Assembly: GCF_023684385.1 (NCBI RefSeq)
Contig: NZ_JAGSOJ010000004.1
Span: 1-64,000 of the forward strand
Length of the DNA stretch: 64,000 nucleotides
Source: Oceanirhabdus seepicola
GTDB taxonomy: Bacteria; Bacillota; Clostridia; Clostridiales; Clostridiaceae
Direction of reading: 5' to 3'
The translations under genes were made by a program, and so were the position numbers. The notes beneath the pieces are model-generated. The model searched no databases and was not told the DNA's origin. It saw only the letters and a list, made by a program, of their open reading frames with translations. Of the stretch, positions 34,618-43,476 are shown piece after piece. Each line of letters starts with the position of its first letter. Positions within the stretch are counted from its first letter, which is position 1.

Positions 34618-36261
34618 TTATCTCACCTCGTCCTTTTCCGTTCTGTAGAATAAAAACACAGCTATAACTCCTATGATTATTATGAATATAGATGCAATAG
34701 CAGCCTCATGTATCATTTCATCATTTGCGTATTCAAAAGTTTTTGTTGCAAGTGTTTCGAAATTAAAGGGTCTTAATATTAAAGTTAATGGTAGTTCCTT
34801 TAAAATATCAATGAAGACTAATAAAAATCCACTTAGAATCGCTGGTCTTATCATCTTAAAGTCAACCTTGAAGAATGTCTGGGTAACATTCATACCTAAC
34901 ATTCTAGATGCCTCGAAATACTTCTTACCTACCTTCTCAAATCCCGCTTCAACTGTATTAAATCCTACTGCTAAGAACCTGATAATATATGCAAATATAA
35001 GCATAGCTAGACTGGTAGTTAACACAAGCTTTCCTCCACCTTTATCAATCATTTCATATAACCAACTCATTTTATTATCTATTAGTATGAAAAAACTGAT
35101 TACTCCAATGGATATTACTGATCCTGGTATAGAATATCCTAAGGTAATAACCCTGGAACATATTCTAGCCAAGCCACCTCTACTTATTCTACTGAAATTA
35201 GCAACTATAGTTGCTATCATTATTATCAGTACGGAAGCAATAATCCCAACAATTACAGTATTCTTTATAAGAATCAGAAACTTCATTGTAAGAATCTTTT
35301 CATATGATAAGCTAAACCAGTGAATAAGCTGTGCTGTTGGTATGATAAATCCTAAAGAGAATATTATGAAACAATAAGTAAATGCAGCTCCCCCTTTAAC
35401 TCCTTTAAGTTTTATTGGATTTAAAGGTTTAATCTTTGAACTCGTATAGGAAAATTGCTTTCTTCCCCTTAGTACCTTTTCTCCAGTTAAAACCACAATT
35501 ACAAACATCATCAACAGTGCTGATAACCTTATAGCTGAATCTATATCTCCTAAGGAGAACCATGTTTTAAATATGGCAGTACTGAAGGTTGTTACACCAA
35601 AGTATTTAACAACTCCATAGTCATTCAAAACTTCAAGAACAACAAGGGTAACCCCTCCTGCAATAGCTGTTCTTGAAATTGGTAATGCTACTTTGAAGAA
35701 TATCTCCCATGTTGAATTTCCAAGCACTCTTGCACTCTCAATAAGATTAGATGATTGCTTCGCAAAGAACGCTTTAGTTATTGTAAACACATACGGAAAA
35801 AGAAACATAGTAAATATGAAAATAGCCCCTTTGATTGACGTGATATCAAAATATTTTTGTTGAACTGTTATGTTAAAGGAATTTCTCAATGCACTCTGTA
35901 TCACACCTGTATAATTCAACATTCCATCATAGGTATATGCTGCGATATAAGGTGGTATAGCAAGTGGTAAAATCAATCCCCATTTAAAAAACTTCTTGAA
36001 TGGAAAATCATAAATTGTAACAATCCATGCTAAAGTAACACCAATAACCACTGTTAATAAGGCAGTCCCTATAACCAGTATTATTGTGTTAATCATACTG
36101 GTTTTCAATAAATATTCCTTTATATGATCCCAATTTTCATTTGCTCCTTTAAAAAGATTCATGAATATATTTATACTAGGAAACACAATAAGAAGTACCA
36201 TAATCGTACTACTTACACTCCAGAAATTTGTTTCTCTTCTTACTTTTTTCATGTTTAACAT
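34618..36261 (-). CDS. Iron(III) ABC transporter permease (FbpB-like)
   Basis: The 547-aa membrane protein has two fused permease modules of six helices, each with an EAA-type loop (ESARVLGNSTWEIFFKVALP in the first; EASRMLGMNVTQTFFKVDF in the second). This layout is that of FbpB/SfuB iron permeases. The ribosome binding site GGTGGAG is close to the first ATG, and a second ATG lies 4 codons in. It follows the binding-protein gene after an internal terminator and adjoins the ATPase. Confidence 0.9.
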   Translation of the reverse strand: MLNMKKVRRETNFWSVSSTIMVLLIVFPSINIFMNLFKGANENWDHIKEYLLKTSMINTIILVIGTALLTVVIGVTLAWIVTIYDFPFKKFFKWGLILPLAIPPYIAAYTYDGMLNYTGVIQSALRNSFNITVQQKYFDITSIKGAIFIFTMFLFPYVFTITKAFFAKQSSNLIESARVLGNSTWEIFFKVALPISRTAIAGGVTLVVLEVLNDYGVVKYFGVTTFSTAIFKTWFSLGDIDSAIRLSALLMMFVIVVLTGEKVLRGRKQFSYTSSKIKPLNPIKLKGVKGGAAFTYCFIIFSLGFIIPTAQLIHWFSLSYEKILTMKFLILIKNTVIVGIIASVLIIMIATIVANFSRISRGGLARICSRVITLGYSIPGSVISIGVISFFILIDNKMSWLYEMIDKGGGKLVLTTSLAMLIFAYIIRFLAVGFNTVEAGFEKVGKKYFEASRMLGMNVTQTFFKVDFKMIRPAILSGFLLVFIDILKELPLTLILRPFNFETLATKTFEYANDEMIHEAAIASIFIIIIGVIAVFLFYRTEKDEVR

Positions 36262-36285
36262 TTCTCCACCCCCCTGTTAATGAAA

Positions 36286-36306
36286 AAAGCACGCTCTGCG
36301 TGCTTT
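36286..36306 (-). terminator. Intra-operon terminator between binding protein and permease
   Basis: The perfect stem GCACGC-TCT-GCGTGC extended by A/T pairs is followed by TTTTTT on the minus strand. It separates the binding-protein gene from the permease and ATPase, which would give more binding protein than transporter. The same 15-nt core recurs at 59238-59252. Confidence 0.8.
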
Positions 36307-36310
36307 ATAT

Positions 36311-37411
36311 TTACTTCCATCCTATTTCGTTAAATATCTTAACAGCTTTGCTATTGTTCTGTCCTAATTTAGAAAGATTAATTTTCTGTGTTTCAAACTC
36401 GCCCCAAGACTTTAATAACTCAGATGCTTCAACATTTGAATTAACAGGATACTCATAGTTTGCTTCTGCATATTGCTTCTGAGCTTTTTCACCAGATAAG
36501 AATTCCATAAGTTTCAAAGCATTCTCTTTGTTCTTAGCTTCTTTTGTCATTCCAACTCCACTTACATTAACATGAGTACCATCTCCACCTTGGTCTGGGA
36601 AGAAGATTCCAACATTCTCACCAACTTTAACTTCTTCTGGATTTGAAGAGTTTAACATCTTACCAATATAATAAGTGTTCATTATAGCTAGGTCACCTTC
36701 TCCAGCAACAACTGCAGTAGCTTGTGCTCTATCATTTCCTTCTGGGTCTCTTGCCATGTTCTTAACTACACCTTCTGCCCACTCTCTAGCTTTTTCTTCA
36801 CCATGAATTTCTATTAATGATGCTAATAATGACTGATTATAGATATTCTCAGATGATCTAACTAAGATTTTACCTTCCCACTTTGGTGCAGTTAAGTCCA
36901 TATATGTGCTTAACTCCGCTGGGTCAACTCTATCCTTTGAGTAAACAATTACTCTTCCTCTCATAGTTAATCCGAACCAATTGTTGTCCTCATCACGTAG
37001 ATTTTCAGGAATATTATTGAATAAAGTTTCACTCTTAACTTCTTGAAGTAATCCTTTTTCCTCTGCCCTGTATAATCTTCCTGCATCAGCAACAACTAAT
37101 AAATCTGCTTCAGTATCTTTACCTTCTCTATCTAATCTCTCTATAAGCTCATCAGCTTTTCCCTTTACAACATTAACTTCAATACCAGTTTCTTCTGTGA
37201 ACAGCTTGTACAATTCTTCATCTGTATCATAATGTCTGTCAGAGTAAAGATTTACAACTTGCTTCTCATCACTCTTCTCAGTCTTTTCCTCAACTGCATT
37301 GTTTTTAGTGCTGTTTTTAACCTCATTATTCTGGCTTGTACATCCAGTTAGGGCTGTCACCCCTATAACAGCTGCCATACCAATGGCAGTTAATAATCCT
37401 TTAACTTTCAT
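36311..37411 (-). CDS. Iron(III) ABC transporter substrate-binding lipoprotein (FbpA/FutA-like)
   Basis: The 366-aa lipoprotein has lipobox LTGC (about Cys-23). The mature part starts VVNLYSDRHYDTDEELYKLF, a signature of ferric-binding FbpA/FutA proteins. The pair of Tyr at TYYIGKML (MNTYYIG) matches the iron-ligand tyrosines of the family. The ATG at 37411 has AGGAGG 6 nt upstream. Two Fur-type palindromes lie directly before it, so iron starvation should induce it. Confidence 0.93.
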   Translation of the reverse strand: MKVKGLLTAIGMAAVIGVTALTGCTSQNNEVKNSTKNNAVEEKTEKSDEKQVVNLYSDRHYDTDEELYKLFTEETGIEVNVVKGKADELIERLDREGKDTEADLLVVADAGRLYRAEEKGLLQEVKSETLFNNIPENLRDEDNNWFGLTMRGRVIVYSKDRVDPAELSTYMDLTAPKWEGKILVRSSENIYNQSLLASLIEIHGEEKAREWAEGVVKNMARDPEGNDRAQATAVVAGEGDLAIMNTYYIGKMLNSSNPEEVKVGENVGIFFPDQGGDGTHVNVSGVGMTKEAKNKENALKLMEFLSGEKAQKQYAEANYEYPVNSNVEASELLKSWGEFETQKINLSKLGQNNSKAVKIFNEIGWK

Positions 37412-37424
37412 AAAATTCCTCCTA

Positions 37425-37480
37425 TTGAAAATGATTTTCACTTTCTTTCCTAAAGCAAGTATAAATGATAATCATTTTCA
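37425..37480. promoter_or_regulatory. Two Fur boxes before the iron importer
   Basis: The perfect 7-1-7 palindrome TGAAAATGATTTTCA is at 37426-37440, and TGATAATCATTTTCA, close to the Fur consensus, is at 37466-37480. The two are 40 bp apart and just upstream of the binding-protein ribosome binding site. Confidence 0.85.
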
Positions 37481-37507
37481 TGTCAATGCTTTTCTCACTT
37501 CCATTTT

Positions 37508-38239
37508 TTACTTTTCAATAAAAGGAATCTTATATCTCTTTACAACATTGAACCCACTTTCTTCTATGTCTTTTCTAGTAATATGTTCATCAAGATGCAT
37601 ACAATAAACTTTATTTCTATATTCCATACTGATTAACTCTTTAAGTTTTCTTAAAGACATATGAGCATTTCCTTTATAGTCTGCTCCACAGGTATCCTGA
37701 TATAATCTATCAATCTCACCCTTTTTTAGTTTTTCTAGTATCCTATGCTCAATATTATTAGAATCACCACTGTAGTAAAAAGTCTCATCATCTATTTTCA
37801 TTATAAATCCATAACATGGCATTGTTTTGACATGAGAAACTGGCAAAAATTCTATGGCTATTTTTCCAAATTCTTTATCATCAACCTTCACAATATCATT
37901 ATTTTCTAGATAATACTGCTTACTAGTTGCACCAATAGCACTCAAAAATCTTTCAATAACTTCCTTATTAGGAAATACTATAGTCGCTTTTTTCTTCAAG
38001 ATATTATACAAATAAAATATCACCTCTCCCAGACTTCCAACATGATCCGGATGGGTATGCGTAACTATAATATATAAATTATCTACTTCATCCAACATAT
38101 TTAATTCTTGTAATCTTTCAAAAACTGTTCCACCACAATCAATAAGAATTAAACTTTTATTCTTCTTTATAAACGCACTATTGTTGCCAAGTTTAGGATT
38201 AAATGCACTTCCAACGCCTATAAAATCAAGTTGTAACAT
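37508..38239 (-). CDS. MBL-fold metallo-hydrolase (RNase Z-like)
   Basis: The 243-aa protein has the metal-binding motif THTHPDHVG (about residue 60), a later His in LPVSHVKTMP, Asp in YSGDSN, and a final His in YCMHLDEH. The N-terminus GSAFNPKLGNNSAFI and DCGGTVFERL is typical of RNase Z/arylsulfatase-like members. It is soluble and binds two metal ions. GGGGG lies about 9 nt before the ATG. It ends just inside the gap before the iron operon and could share Fur control in that gap only if transcribed from it, which it is not. The substrate is unknown. Confidence 0.85.
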   Translation of the reverse strand: MLQLDFIGVGSAFNPKLGNNSAFIKKNKSLILIDCGGTVFERLQELNMLDEVDNLYIIVTHTHPDHVGSLGEVIFYLYNILKKKATIVFPNKEVIERFLSAIGATSKQYYLENNDIVKVDDKEFGKIAIEFLPVSHVKTMPCYGFIMKIDDETFYYSGDSNNIEHRILEKLKKGEIDRLYQDTCGADYKGNAHMSLRKLKELISMEYRNKVYCMHLDEHITRKDIEESGFNVVKRYKIPFIEK

Positions 38240-38286
38240 ATTATGTAATCCCCCTTGAAAATTTATTCACAACATGATTAAAAGGA

Positions 38287-38540
38287 AATGTATAATTGAT
38301 AATGGAGAATGTATAATGATGGATGCTTCTCACTTTGGTGAGAAACTACATTTATATTATTCTTTAGTACAAGATATTTTCACTCATTTTATTTGGGATA
38401 AAATATTGTATTTAAAATACAATATTTCATTAAAAATGAAACGAGTAAAATCTTTTTGGTCCACAAAACAATAAGATTAAAATTTCTCGGAGAGAAATGT
38501 CCATCATTCTCCATTTTACATTATACATTTTCCATTATGT
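38287..38540. repeat. Palindromic iteron-ended repeat, copy B
   Basis: The left end reads TAATTGA, TAATGGA, GAATGTA, TAATGAT and the right end holds the inverted equivalents. Inner hairpins are TTCTCAC/GTGAGAA, TTTCAT/ATGAAA and TTTCTC/GAGAAA. Long stretches match copies A and C, such as GATAAAATATTGTA. It fills the gap between the MBL gene and the HMA-like gene. Confidence 0.8.
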
Positions 38541-38542
38541 TT

Positions 38543-38746
38543 TTACTGTATTACGTATCCTGTGTTTTCTATACTATTTTTTATTTCCACTTCTGTTGTT
38601 TTTTCGTTATACTTCACTTCTATTGTTCCTCTAGGTACATCAACAATAACATTTTGAACACCCTCTATTTTGTTTAATGCATTTTTAACTCTTGTTTTAC
38701 TTTCAGGACCTGCAAGTCCGCCTATATTATAATGTACAGAATTCAT
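38543..38746 (-). CDS. HMA-like small protein lacking the CxxC metal motif
   Basis: The 67-aa protein has the ferredoxin-like pattern of heavy-metal-associated domains: a first strand HYNIGG, a helix KTRVKNALNKIEGV, QNVIVDV, TIEVKYN, a second helix and TGYVIQ. Where copper chaperones have G.TC..C, it reads GGLAGPESK, with no Cys. So metal binding by the usual site is unlikely. The ATG at 38746 has AAAGGAGG 5 nt upstream; the longer frame adds 16 unneeded residues. Confidence 0.8.
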   Translation of the reverse strand: MNSVHYNIGGLAGPESKTRVKNALNKIEGVQNVIVDVPRGTIEVKYNEKTTEVEIKNSIENTGYVIQ

Positions 38747-38928
38747 AAAATCCTCCTTTAAATTTTTTAAATTCTTAAAAATTAATCTTTTCAATAATAT
38801 TCTTCGTCCTTATATAAATTTTTATGTATTACATTTTTTAATGCACGTATTCAAGGCACATGCAAATAATCTCATTGATTGTATTATTTTTTAAGGATTA
38901 ATTAAATTTTATTACAAATAATAATTAT

Positions 38929-39031
38929 ATAGATATCTCAGCTCAAAAATTAATTTATGCGTGTCCATAACTCATTGAAACGCTGAGATTTTGGAACAGG
39001 CATAAATTAAATTGCGCGGTAGGATATCTAT
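38929..39031. repeat. Nested imperfect palindrome before the DUF3892 gene
   Basis: Outer arms ATAGATATC/GATATCTAT (38929-38937, 39023-39031) enclose inner arms TTAATTTATGC/GCATAAATTAA (38950-38960, 39000-39010). The middle contains CGCTGAGATTTTGGAACAGG. It ends 34 nt before the DUF3892 start, so it could be a structured leader RNA or a small mobile palindrome. Confidence 0.55.
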
Positions 39032-39064
39032 ATTGATGATTTTTTTATAGAAAGGAGAAAGCCA

Positions 39065-39283
39065 ATGAAAATAGTGAAAGTAAGAAAAAATCAAGATGGA
39101 GATATTACAAATATAATGACTAATACTGGTGAAGTATTAACTGCAACTCAAGCTGTTGCAGCAACTAGAGCTGGTCAACTTGATTCTACTGTTGTGAAAA
39201 AAAACAGACATGGAGTAGATGTAATATCATCAACTCCAAGAACAAGTCCAGATCAAATATTAGATAATCTTCCAAATTTCTAA
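39065..39283 (+). CDS. DUF3892 family protein
   Basis: The 72-aa protein MKIVKVRKNQDGDITNIMTN... with the block TATQAVAATRAGQ and ending GVDVISSTPR..PDQ..DNLPNF matches DUF3892, a small soluble family of unknown function. AAGGAG lies 7 nt before the ATG. The CBS-domain gene follows after 24 nt, so they form one operon. Confidence 0.88.
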   Translation: MKIVKVRKNQDGDITNIMTNTGEVLTATQAVAATRAGQLDSTVVKKNRHGVDVISSTPRTSPDQILDNLPNF

Positions 39284-39307
39284 AATAATAATAAGAGGTG
39301 ATTAACT

Positions 39308-39733
39308 GTGGATGTAAGAGATATAATGAGTAGAAATGTAGTAACATTAAGTAAAAGTGATACAGTAGAAAAAGCTGCAAGATTAATGAAGGAGCACGAT
39401 ATTGGATCAATTCCTGTATGTGAAAATAAACAAGTTATTGGTGTCATAACTGATAGAGATATAGCTATAAGAACTGTTGCAGGTAGTAGAGATACAGCTG
39501 CACCTCTAGTAGAAGTAATGTCTAACTCAATTGTAACTGGAACTCCAGAAATGGATGTAAATGACGCTGCAAGATTAATGAGTGATCGTCAAGTTAGACG
39601 TCTACCTATATGTAGTAATGAAGGACTTGTGGGAATTGTTGCACTAGGAGACATGGCTATTGAATCTCAAGCACAGGATGAAGCTGAAGAAGCATTAACT
39701 AATATTTCACAACCTGCGCAACCACACAGGTAA
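39308..39733 (+). CDS. CBS-domain pair protein
   Basis: The 141-aa protein consists of two CBS domains (about 8-60 and 72-122) with the motifs DIMSRNVVTLSKSDTVEKAA, GVITDRDIAIR and QVRRLPICSNEGLVGIVALGD. Such pairs bind adenosine nucleotides or SAM and act as energy or redox sensors. The start is GTG with AGAGGTG upstream. It has no enzymatic domain attached. It follows the DUF3892 gene and is closed by a strong terminator. Confidence 0.92.
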   Translation: MDVRDIMSRNVVTLSKSDTVEKAARLMKEHDIGSIPVCENKQVIGVITDRDIAIRTVAGSRDTAAPLVEVMSNSIVTGTPEMDVNDAARLMSDRQVRRLPICSNEGLVGIVALGDMAIESQAQDEAEEALTNISQPAQPHR

Positions 39734-39758
39734 AAAAGAAACGGACAGTTGACAACAC

Positions 39759-39796
39759 AAAAGAACTAATATAACCTCTGTTATATTAGTTCTTTT
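39759..39796 (+). terminator. Terminator of the DUF3892-CBS operon
   Basis: The perfect 17-bp stem AAAAGAACTAATATAAC/GTTATATTAGTTCTTTT has a 4-nt loop (CTCT). It lies about 25 nt after the CBS gene stop. Confidence 0.85.
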
Positions 39797-39937
39797 GCGT
39801 GTAAAAATATAATACCCCTTAATTATATTATACCATAAAATTCCTTTTGAAAACAGTCTTACATTTTCCATATATTACATGTAAAATAATAGGAGTGTCG
39901 TCCATCTTAATCTATAAAATATTTAGGGGGTTTGTCC

Positions 39938-40981
39938 ATGAAAGAAAAGACAATTACTACTGATATGGTTACAGAATTAAGTTATTCTGAAATCAAGTTA
40001 TTCTCTGTAATAGTTAGATTAAACCGTACAAATCGAGAAGCTACCAAGTCAAATATTGATTATATCATCGATAGACGAATTGGCAGTTTAATAGGAAATT
40101 GGAAACACCTAGCTATATCCCTACTTAACAAAGGAGTAATAAATATTAAAGAAACAAAAGAAAATGAAGACATATATTTTTTAACTGAGTTAGGTGAACA
40201 TTACCAAAAAGATGTAGTAAAAGATCTTTATTCAAGTAAAATATTTTATAATGAGTTTTATCCATGCGCTGAAAAAAGCCAAGCACATAAAGCATTTTGT
40301 GAAATAGCCTATGGTAAAAACTTATGTCAGCATGGTATGTTGAATATGTATCAATTAGAAAAAATTATAGAGTTATTAAATGTACGTAAAGAAGATAAAA
40401 TTCTTGAACTGGGTTGTGGAAATGGATATATTACAGAATATATTTCTGATATAACAAATGGAAATATTCTAGGAATCGATTTAGCTTCCGATGCAATCGA
40501 TAGTGCCACTAAAAGAACTCTCCCAAAAGCTTCAAGACTTCAATTTGAATGCAAAAATATTGAAACCATTGACTATGAAACAAATACTTTTGATAAGATT
40601 GTGTCAATAGATTCTTTATATTTCTTGAGAAACTTAGAAAGCTCACTTTTAAAATTAAACAATATATTAAAAGATAATGGATTCATTGTAATGTCATTCT
40701 TCTTTCCTGGAAATAAAGAGAATTTAAACACCTTAGATGTAGTATCAAATTCTCATCTAGGAAAAATACTTGAAAAGCATAACTTCCAATACGATATCTT
40801 TGATTTTACTGCTAATAACCTTGAACACTGGGAATTAGTAAAAGAAACATTAGACAAGTTAAAGCCCAAATTTGAAGAAGAAAGTCAAATGTTCTTATAT
40901 AATAATCGAAAGGAAGAGTGTCGTGGTGACTATTTAACAAAGGCTCATAGATGTTTGTTTTTAATTAAGAAGAAGAGTTGA
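39938..40981 (+). CDS. Class I SAM-dependent methyltransferase with N-terminal winged-helix-like region
   Basis: The 347-aa protein has a methyltransferase domain starting at about residue 140, with motif I ILELGCGNGYITEYI, GIDLASDAID and the post-II region FDKIVSIDSLYFL. The first 110 residues (SYSEIKLFSVIVRLNRTN..., then LAISLLNKGVINIKETKEN) look like a winged helix, as in MarR-like modules. The ATG at 39938 has GGGGG 7 nt upstream; an in-frame TTG two codons earlier is rejected. It is monocistronic. The substrate is unknown. Confidence 0.85.
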   Translation: MKEKTITTDMVTELSYSEIKLFSVIVRLNRTNREATKSNIDYIIDRRIGSLIGNWKHLAISLLNKGVINIKETKENEDIYFLTELGEHYQKDVVKDLYSSKIFYNEFYPCAEKSQAHKAFCEIAYGKNLCQHGMLNMYQLEKIIELLNVRKEDKILELGCGNGYITEYISDITNGNILGIDLASDAIDSATKRTLPKASRLQFECKNIETIDYETNTFDKIVSIDSLYFLRNLESSLLKLNNILKDNGFIVMSFFFPGNKENLNTLDVVSNSHLGKILEKHNFQYDIFDFTANNLEHWELVKETLDKLKPKFEEESQMFLYNNRKEECRGDYLTKAHRCLFLIKKKS

Positions 40982-40997
40982 TAATAATTCTAATAAA

Positions 40998-41024
40998 AAC
41001 CCCACAAAAATCTTGCGGGGTTTC
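40998..41024. terminator. Bidirectional terminator
   Basis: AAACCCC.CAA/TTG.GGGGTTT forms a stem with A residues on one side and T residues on the other. It lies between the convergent methyltransferase and receptor genes. Confidence 0.8.
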
Positions 41025-41026
41025 AT

Positions 41027-43132
41027 CTATATTTTGAATCTATCCGTATCATTCCTAAGTTCATCAGCTCTATTATTCACCTCTTGAACACTTGCTGTAA
41101 TCTCTTCCATAATACTCACTTGGTTTTCTATTGAATTATTCATATTGTTTACATTGTGTACGTTTGTCTGAAGAGCTTGAGATATATTCTCCATTGCACT
41201 GCTCATTTCTTCACTGCCATTTGCCTGTTGAGAAGATAAGTCATAAATCTCCTCTGATTTTGCAGTTATTGATTCAACCCTCTTATATATTCTGTTGAAT
41301 CTTCTCTCTATCTCTGCTGATCTCTTAACACAACTATCCACAATATTCTTTCCTTCTGCAGCTGATTTATCAGCATTAATTATATGAAGCTGAATCTCTC
41401 TCACTATCTCAGTAATATCAACTGCAGAATTCTTACTCTCTTCTGCTAGCTTTCTAACCTCATCTGCAACTACTGCAAATCCAGCTCCATGTTCACCAGC
41501 TCTTGCTGCCTCTATTGCTGCATTTAAAGCTAAAAGATTGGTCTGTTCTGAAATATCTGTTATTACCTTAAGAATCTGTCCTATATTCTCTGAAGACTTT
41601 GATAATTTTTGTATAACATCATTTACTGTCGTTATTGAACCCTCAAGTTCCTCATTATTTTCTGAAAGTGCTTTTACCCTTCTTCTTCCCTGTTCAACTA
41701 TCTCAAAGATTTCCTTACTGCTCTCCACAGCTGTATGAGATGCCTCTTTCATTACCACAGCACTATTCGCCACCTCTTCAAGATTAGCATTTATTTCCTC
41801 AACAAGTGATGCATTACTTTCACTTGCCACTGCCACTTCTCCAACAGATGTGGAAACCACCTCTAAACTATGATTATTTTCATTTATAGCTTCTTCAATC
41901 AATGAAGTATTTTCACTAAGAGTTACAGCACTATCTTTAGCATCCCCTATCAGCACTCCTATCTTTCCAATGAATATGTTAAACCAGTTTGAAAGTTCAC
42001 CGACCTCATCTTGTGATACAACCTCCAACCTCTTAGTAAGATCTCCTTCACCCTCTGCAATATCTTTTAACATCACTGTAGTCTTTTCTATAGGTTTAGT
42101 TATTTTATTTGCTAATATATATATGATTGCTAATATTATGATTAATGTAATTATATTTATAATTCTTAATTTATCCCTGGTATTGTTTGATATTTCACTG
42201 AGTTCATCCTTTGGTATATCTACCAAGAATGCCCATAAATCATCCATTCCTTCAATATTTACTGGTTTAATTAATCTATGTACTTTTTTATTTAGAAATT
42301 CAGACTTACTTTCGTCATCAAATTCTTCCCCACTCACAATACAGTTTCTTATTTTCTCATCCTCTTTAAATCCTATAAAATCTTCACCAAGAAGATCCAT
42401 GTTTTTATGAGCAACGAACTTCCCATCACTTGATATCAATGCTGCATATCCACTCTCAAGTATTTTTACATCAGTAAGCTGATCTTTAAGTTTTGAAAGT
42501 TTTATATCTATCCCCATTGCTCCAAGGAACTTATTATTATGAATTATTGGATAAACTATTGAAGTTATCAATTCTTCTTTATCATCAAATATACCAATAT
42601 GAGGATCAGTTATCATAGGTTTCTTTGCATTTTTTACTTTAAGATAATATTCCCCGTCTCCTTCTTTATCATAATACTTGAATGTTTCCACACCTATACC
42701 AAATCTTGATTTAACAGCGCGAGGTATTAAGCGCCCAGTCTTATCATGATTCTCAGTATATTGATAGTTATAATCATTATTATCATATGAGTTATCTTCC
42801 CAGCATGTCCACACTCCAACATACTCATCATTATTCTTCAATATACTCTTCAATATATCTGTAAGCATCTCCCTTGTAGCTTCATTCTCTTTAAGAATTA
42901 AGGCTGTATCCACCAATTCCTTTGCATCTTTCGATGCCATCGATAACATTTCCTGTGCCATTAAAGAATACTTATCAATTTTTTCATGAGATGCCTCATT
43001 AACAAGCTTATCAGTTTTTTCTCTCATAGCACTTATGGTAAGATAATTTCCAGCAATGGAACATATCATAACTGCCACACCAATAAATAAAAGCATTTTA
43101 TATTTTAATTTTTTTAATCCTATTTTCCCCAT
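41027..43132 (-). CDS. Methyl-accepting chemotaxis protein with dCache sensor and HAMP
   Basis: The 701-aa receptor has a first helix (about 13-33), an extracellular sensor (about 35-320), a second helix, HAMP (about 340-395, NKITKPIEKTTVMLKDIAEG) and the signalling coiled coil with EQTNLLALNAAIEAARAGEH. The sensor has VKSRFGIGVETFKYYDKEG and MITDPHIGIFDDKEELIT, which fit a dCache_1 fold and resemble amino-acid or sugar sensors. AGGAGG precedes the ATG. It is a single-gene unit. Confidence 0.93.
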   Translation of the reverse strand: MGKIGLKKLKYKMLLFIGVAVMICSIAGNYLTISAMREKTDKLVNEASHEKIDKYSLMAQEMLSMASKDAKELVDTALILKENEATREMLTDILKSILKNNDEYVGVWTCWEDNSYDNNDYNYQYTENHDKTGRLIPRAVKSRFGIGVETFKYYDKEGDGEYYLKVKNAKKPMITDPHIGIFDDKEELITSIVYPIIHNNKFLGAMGIDIKLSKLKDQLTDVKILESGYAALISSDGKFVAHKNMDLLGEDFIGFKEDEKIRNCIVSGEEFDDESKSEFLNKKVHRLIKPVNIEGMDDLWAFLVDIPKDELSEISNNTRDKLRIINIITLIIILAIIYILANKITKPIEKTTVMLKDIAEGEGDLTKRLEVVSQDEVGELSNWFNIFIGKIGVLIGDAKDSAVTLSENTSLIEEAINENNHSLEVVSTSVGEVAVASESNASLVEEINANLEEVANSAVVMKEASHTAVESSKEIFEIVEQGRRRVKALSENNEELEGSITTVNDVIQKLSKSSENIGQILKVITDISEQTNLLALNAAIEAARAGEHGAGFAVVADEVRKLAEESKNSAVDITEIVREIQLHIINADKSAAEGKNIVDSCVKRSAEIERRFNRIYKRVESITAKSEEIYDLSSQQANGSEEMSSAMENISQALQTNVHNVNNMNNSIENQVSIMEEITASVQEVNNRADELRNDTDRFKI

Positions 43133-43476
43133 TTTAATACCTCCTCCCTTACTACTATTTTATTTTATTTTTATGCATTTTTCAAGTTTCATTATAATTG
43201 GGATAATATAAAATTAAAGGTTTTCTAGGGAATATTGTCTTAATAAATACCTATATTTTATAAATATTTATTCATTTCCTGGGAAATCACCAAAAACAGA
43301 CTGCCTAGCTAAATAGAATTCCAACTAAATATTACCATTATTAGTTTTGTGCAACAATGCACTATTTACAGCGATATTAGGATTTTTGTCAGAACCATAA
43401 TTTTGTAGCTCTAGAATTCAATTAACCAAAAAGAGGCTACTAAAGTAACCTCTCTTAATATTTTCTTTGTCGACTA
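43133..43476. other. Intergenic stretch with a terminator
   Basis: AT-rich gap. The DegV terminator AGAGGCTAC/GTAACCTCT lies at 43431-43454 with T residues on the minus strand. No gene or repeat was seen in the rest. Confidence 0.55.

Noticed and set aside
38274..38474. Plus-strand frames inside repeat copy B
   Set aside because: They arise from the palindromic element, lack ribosome binding sites and are not kept in copies A and C.
38950..39031. TPP riboswitch suggested by CTGAGA in the palindrome
   Set aside because: The remaining conserved TPP segments are absent and the downstream genes are unrelated to thiamine.
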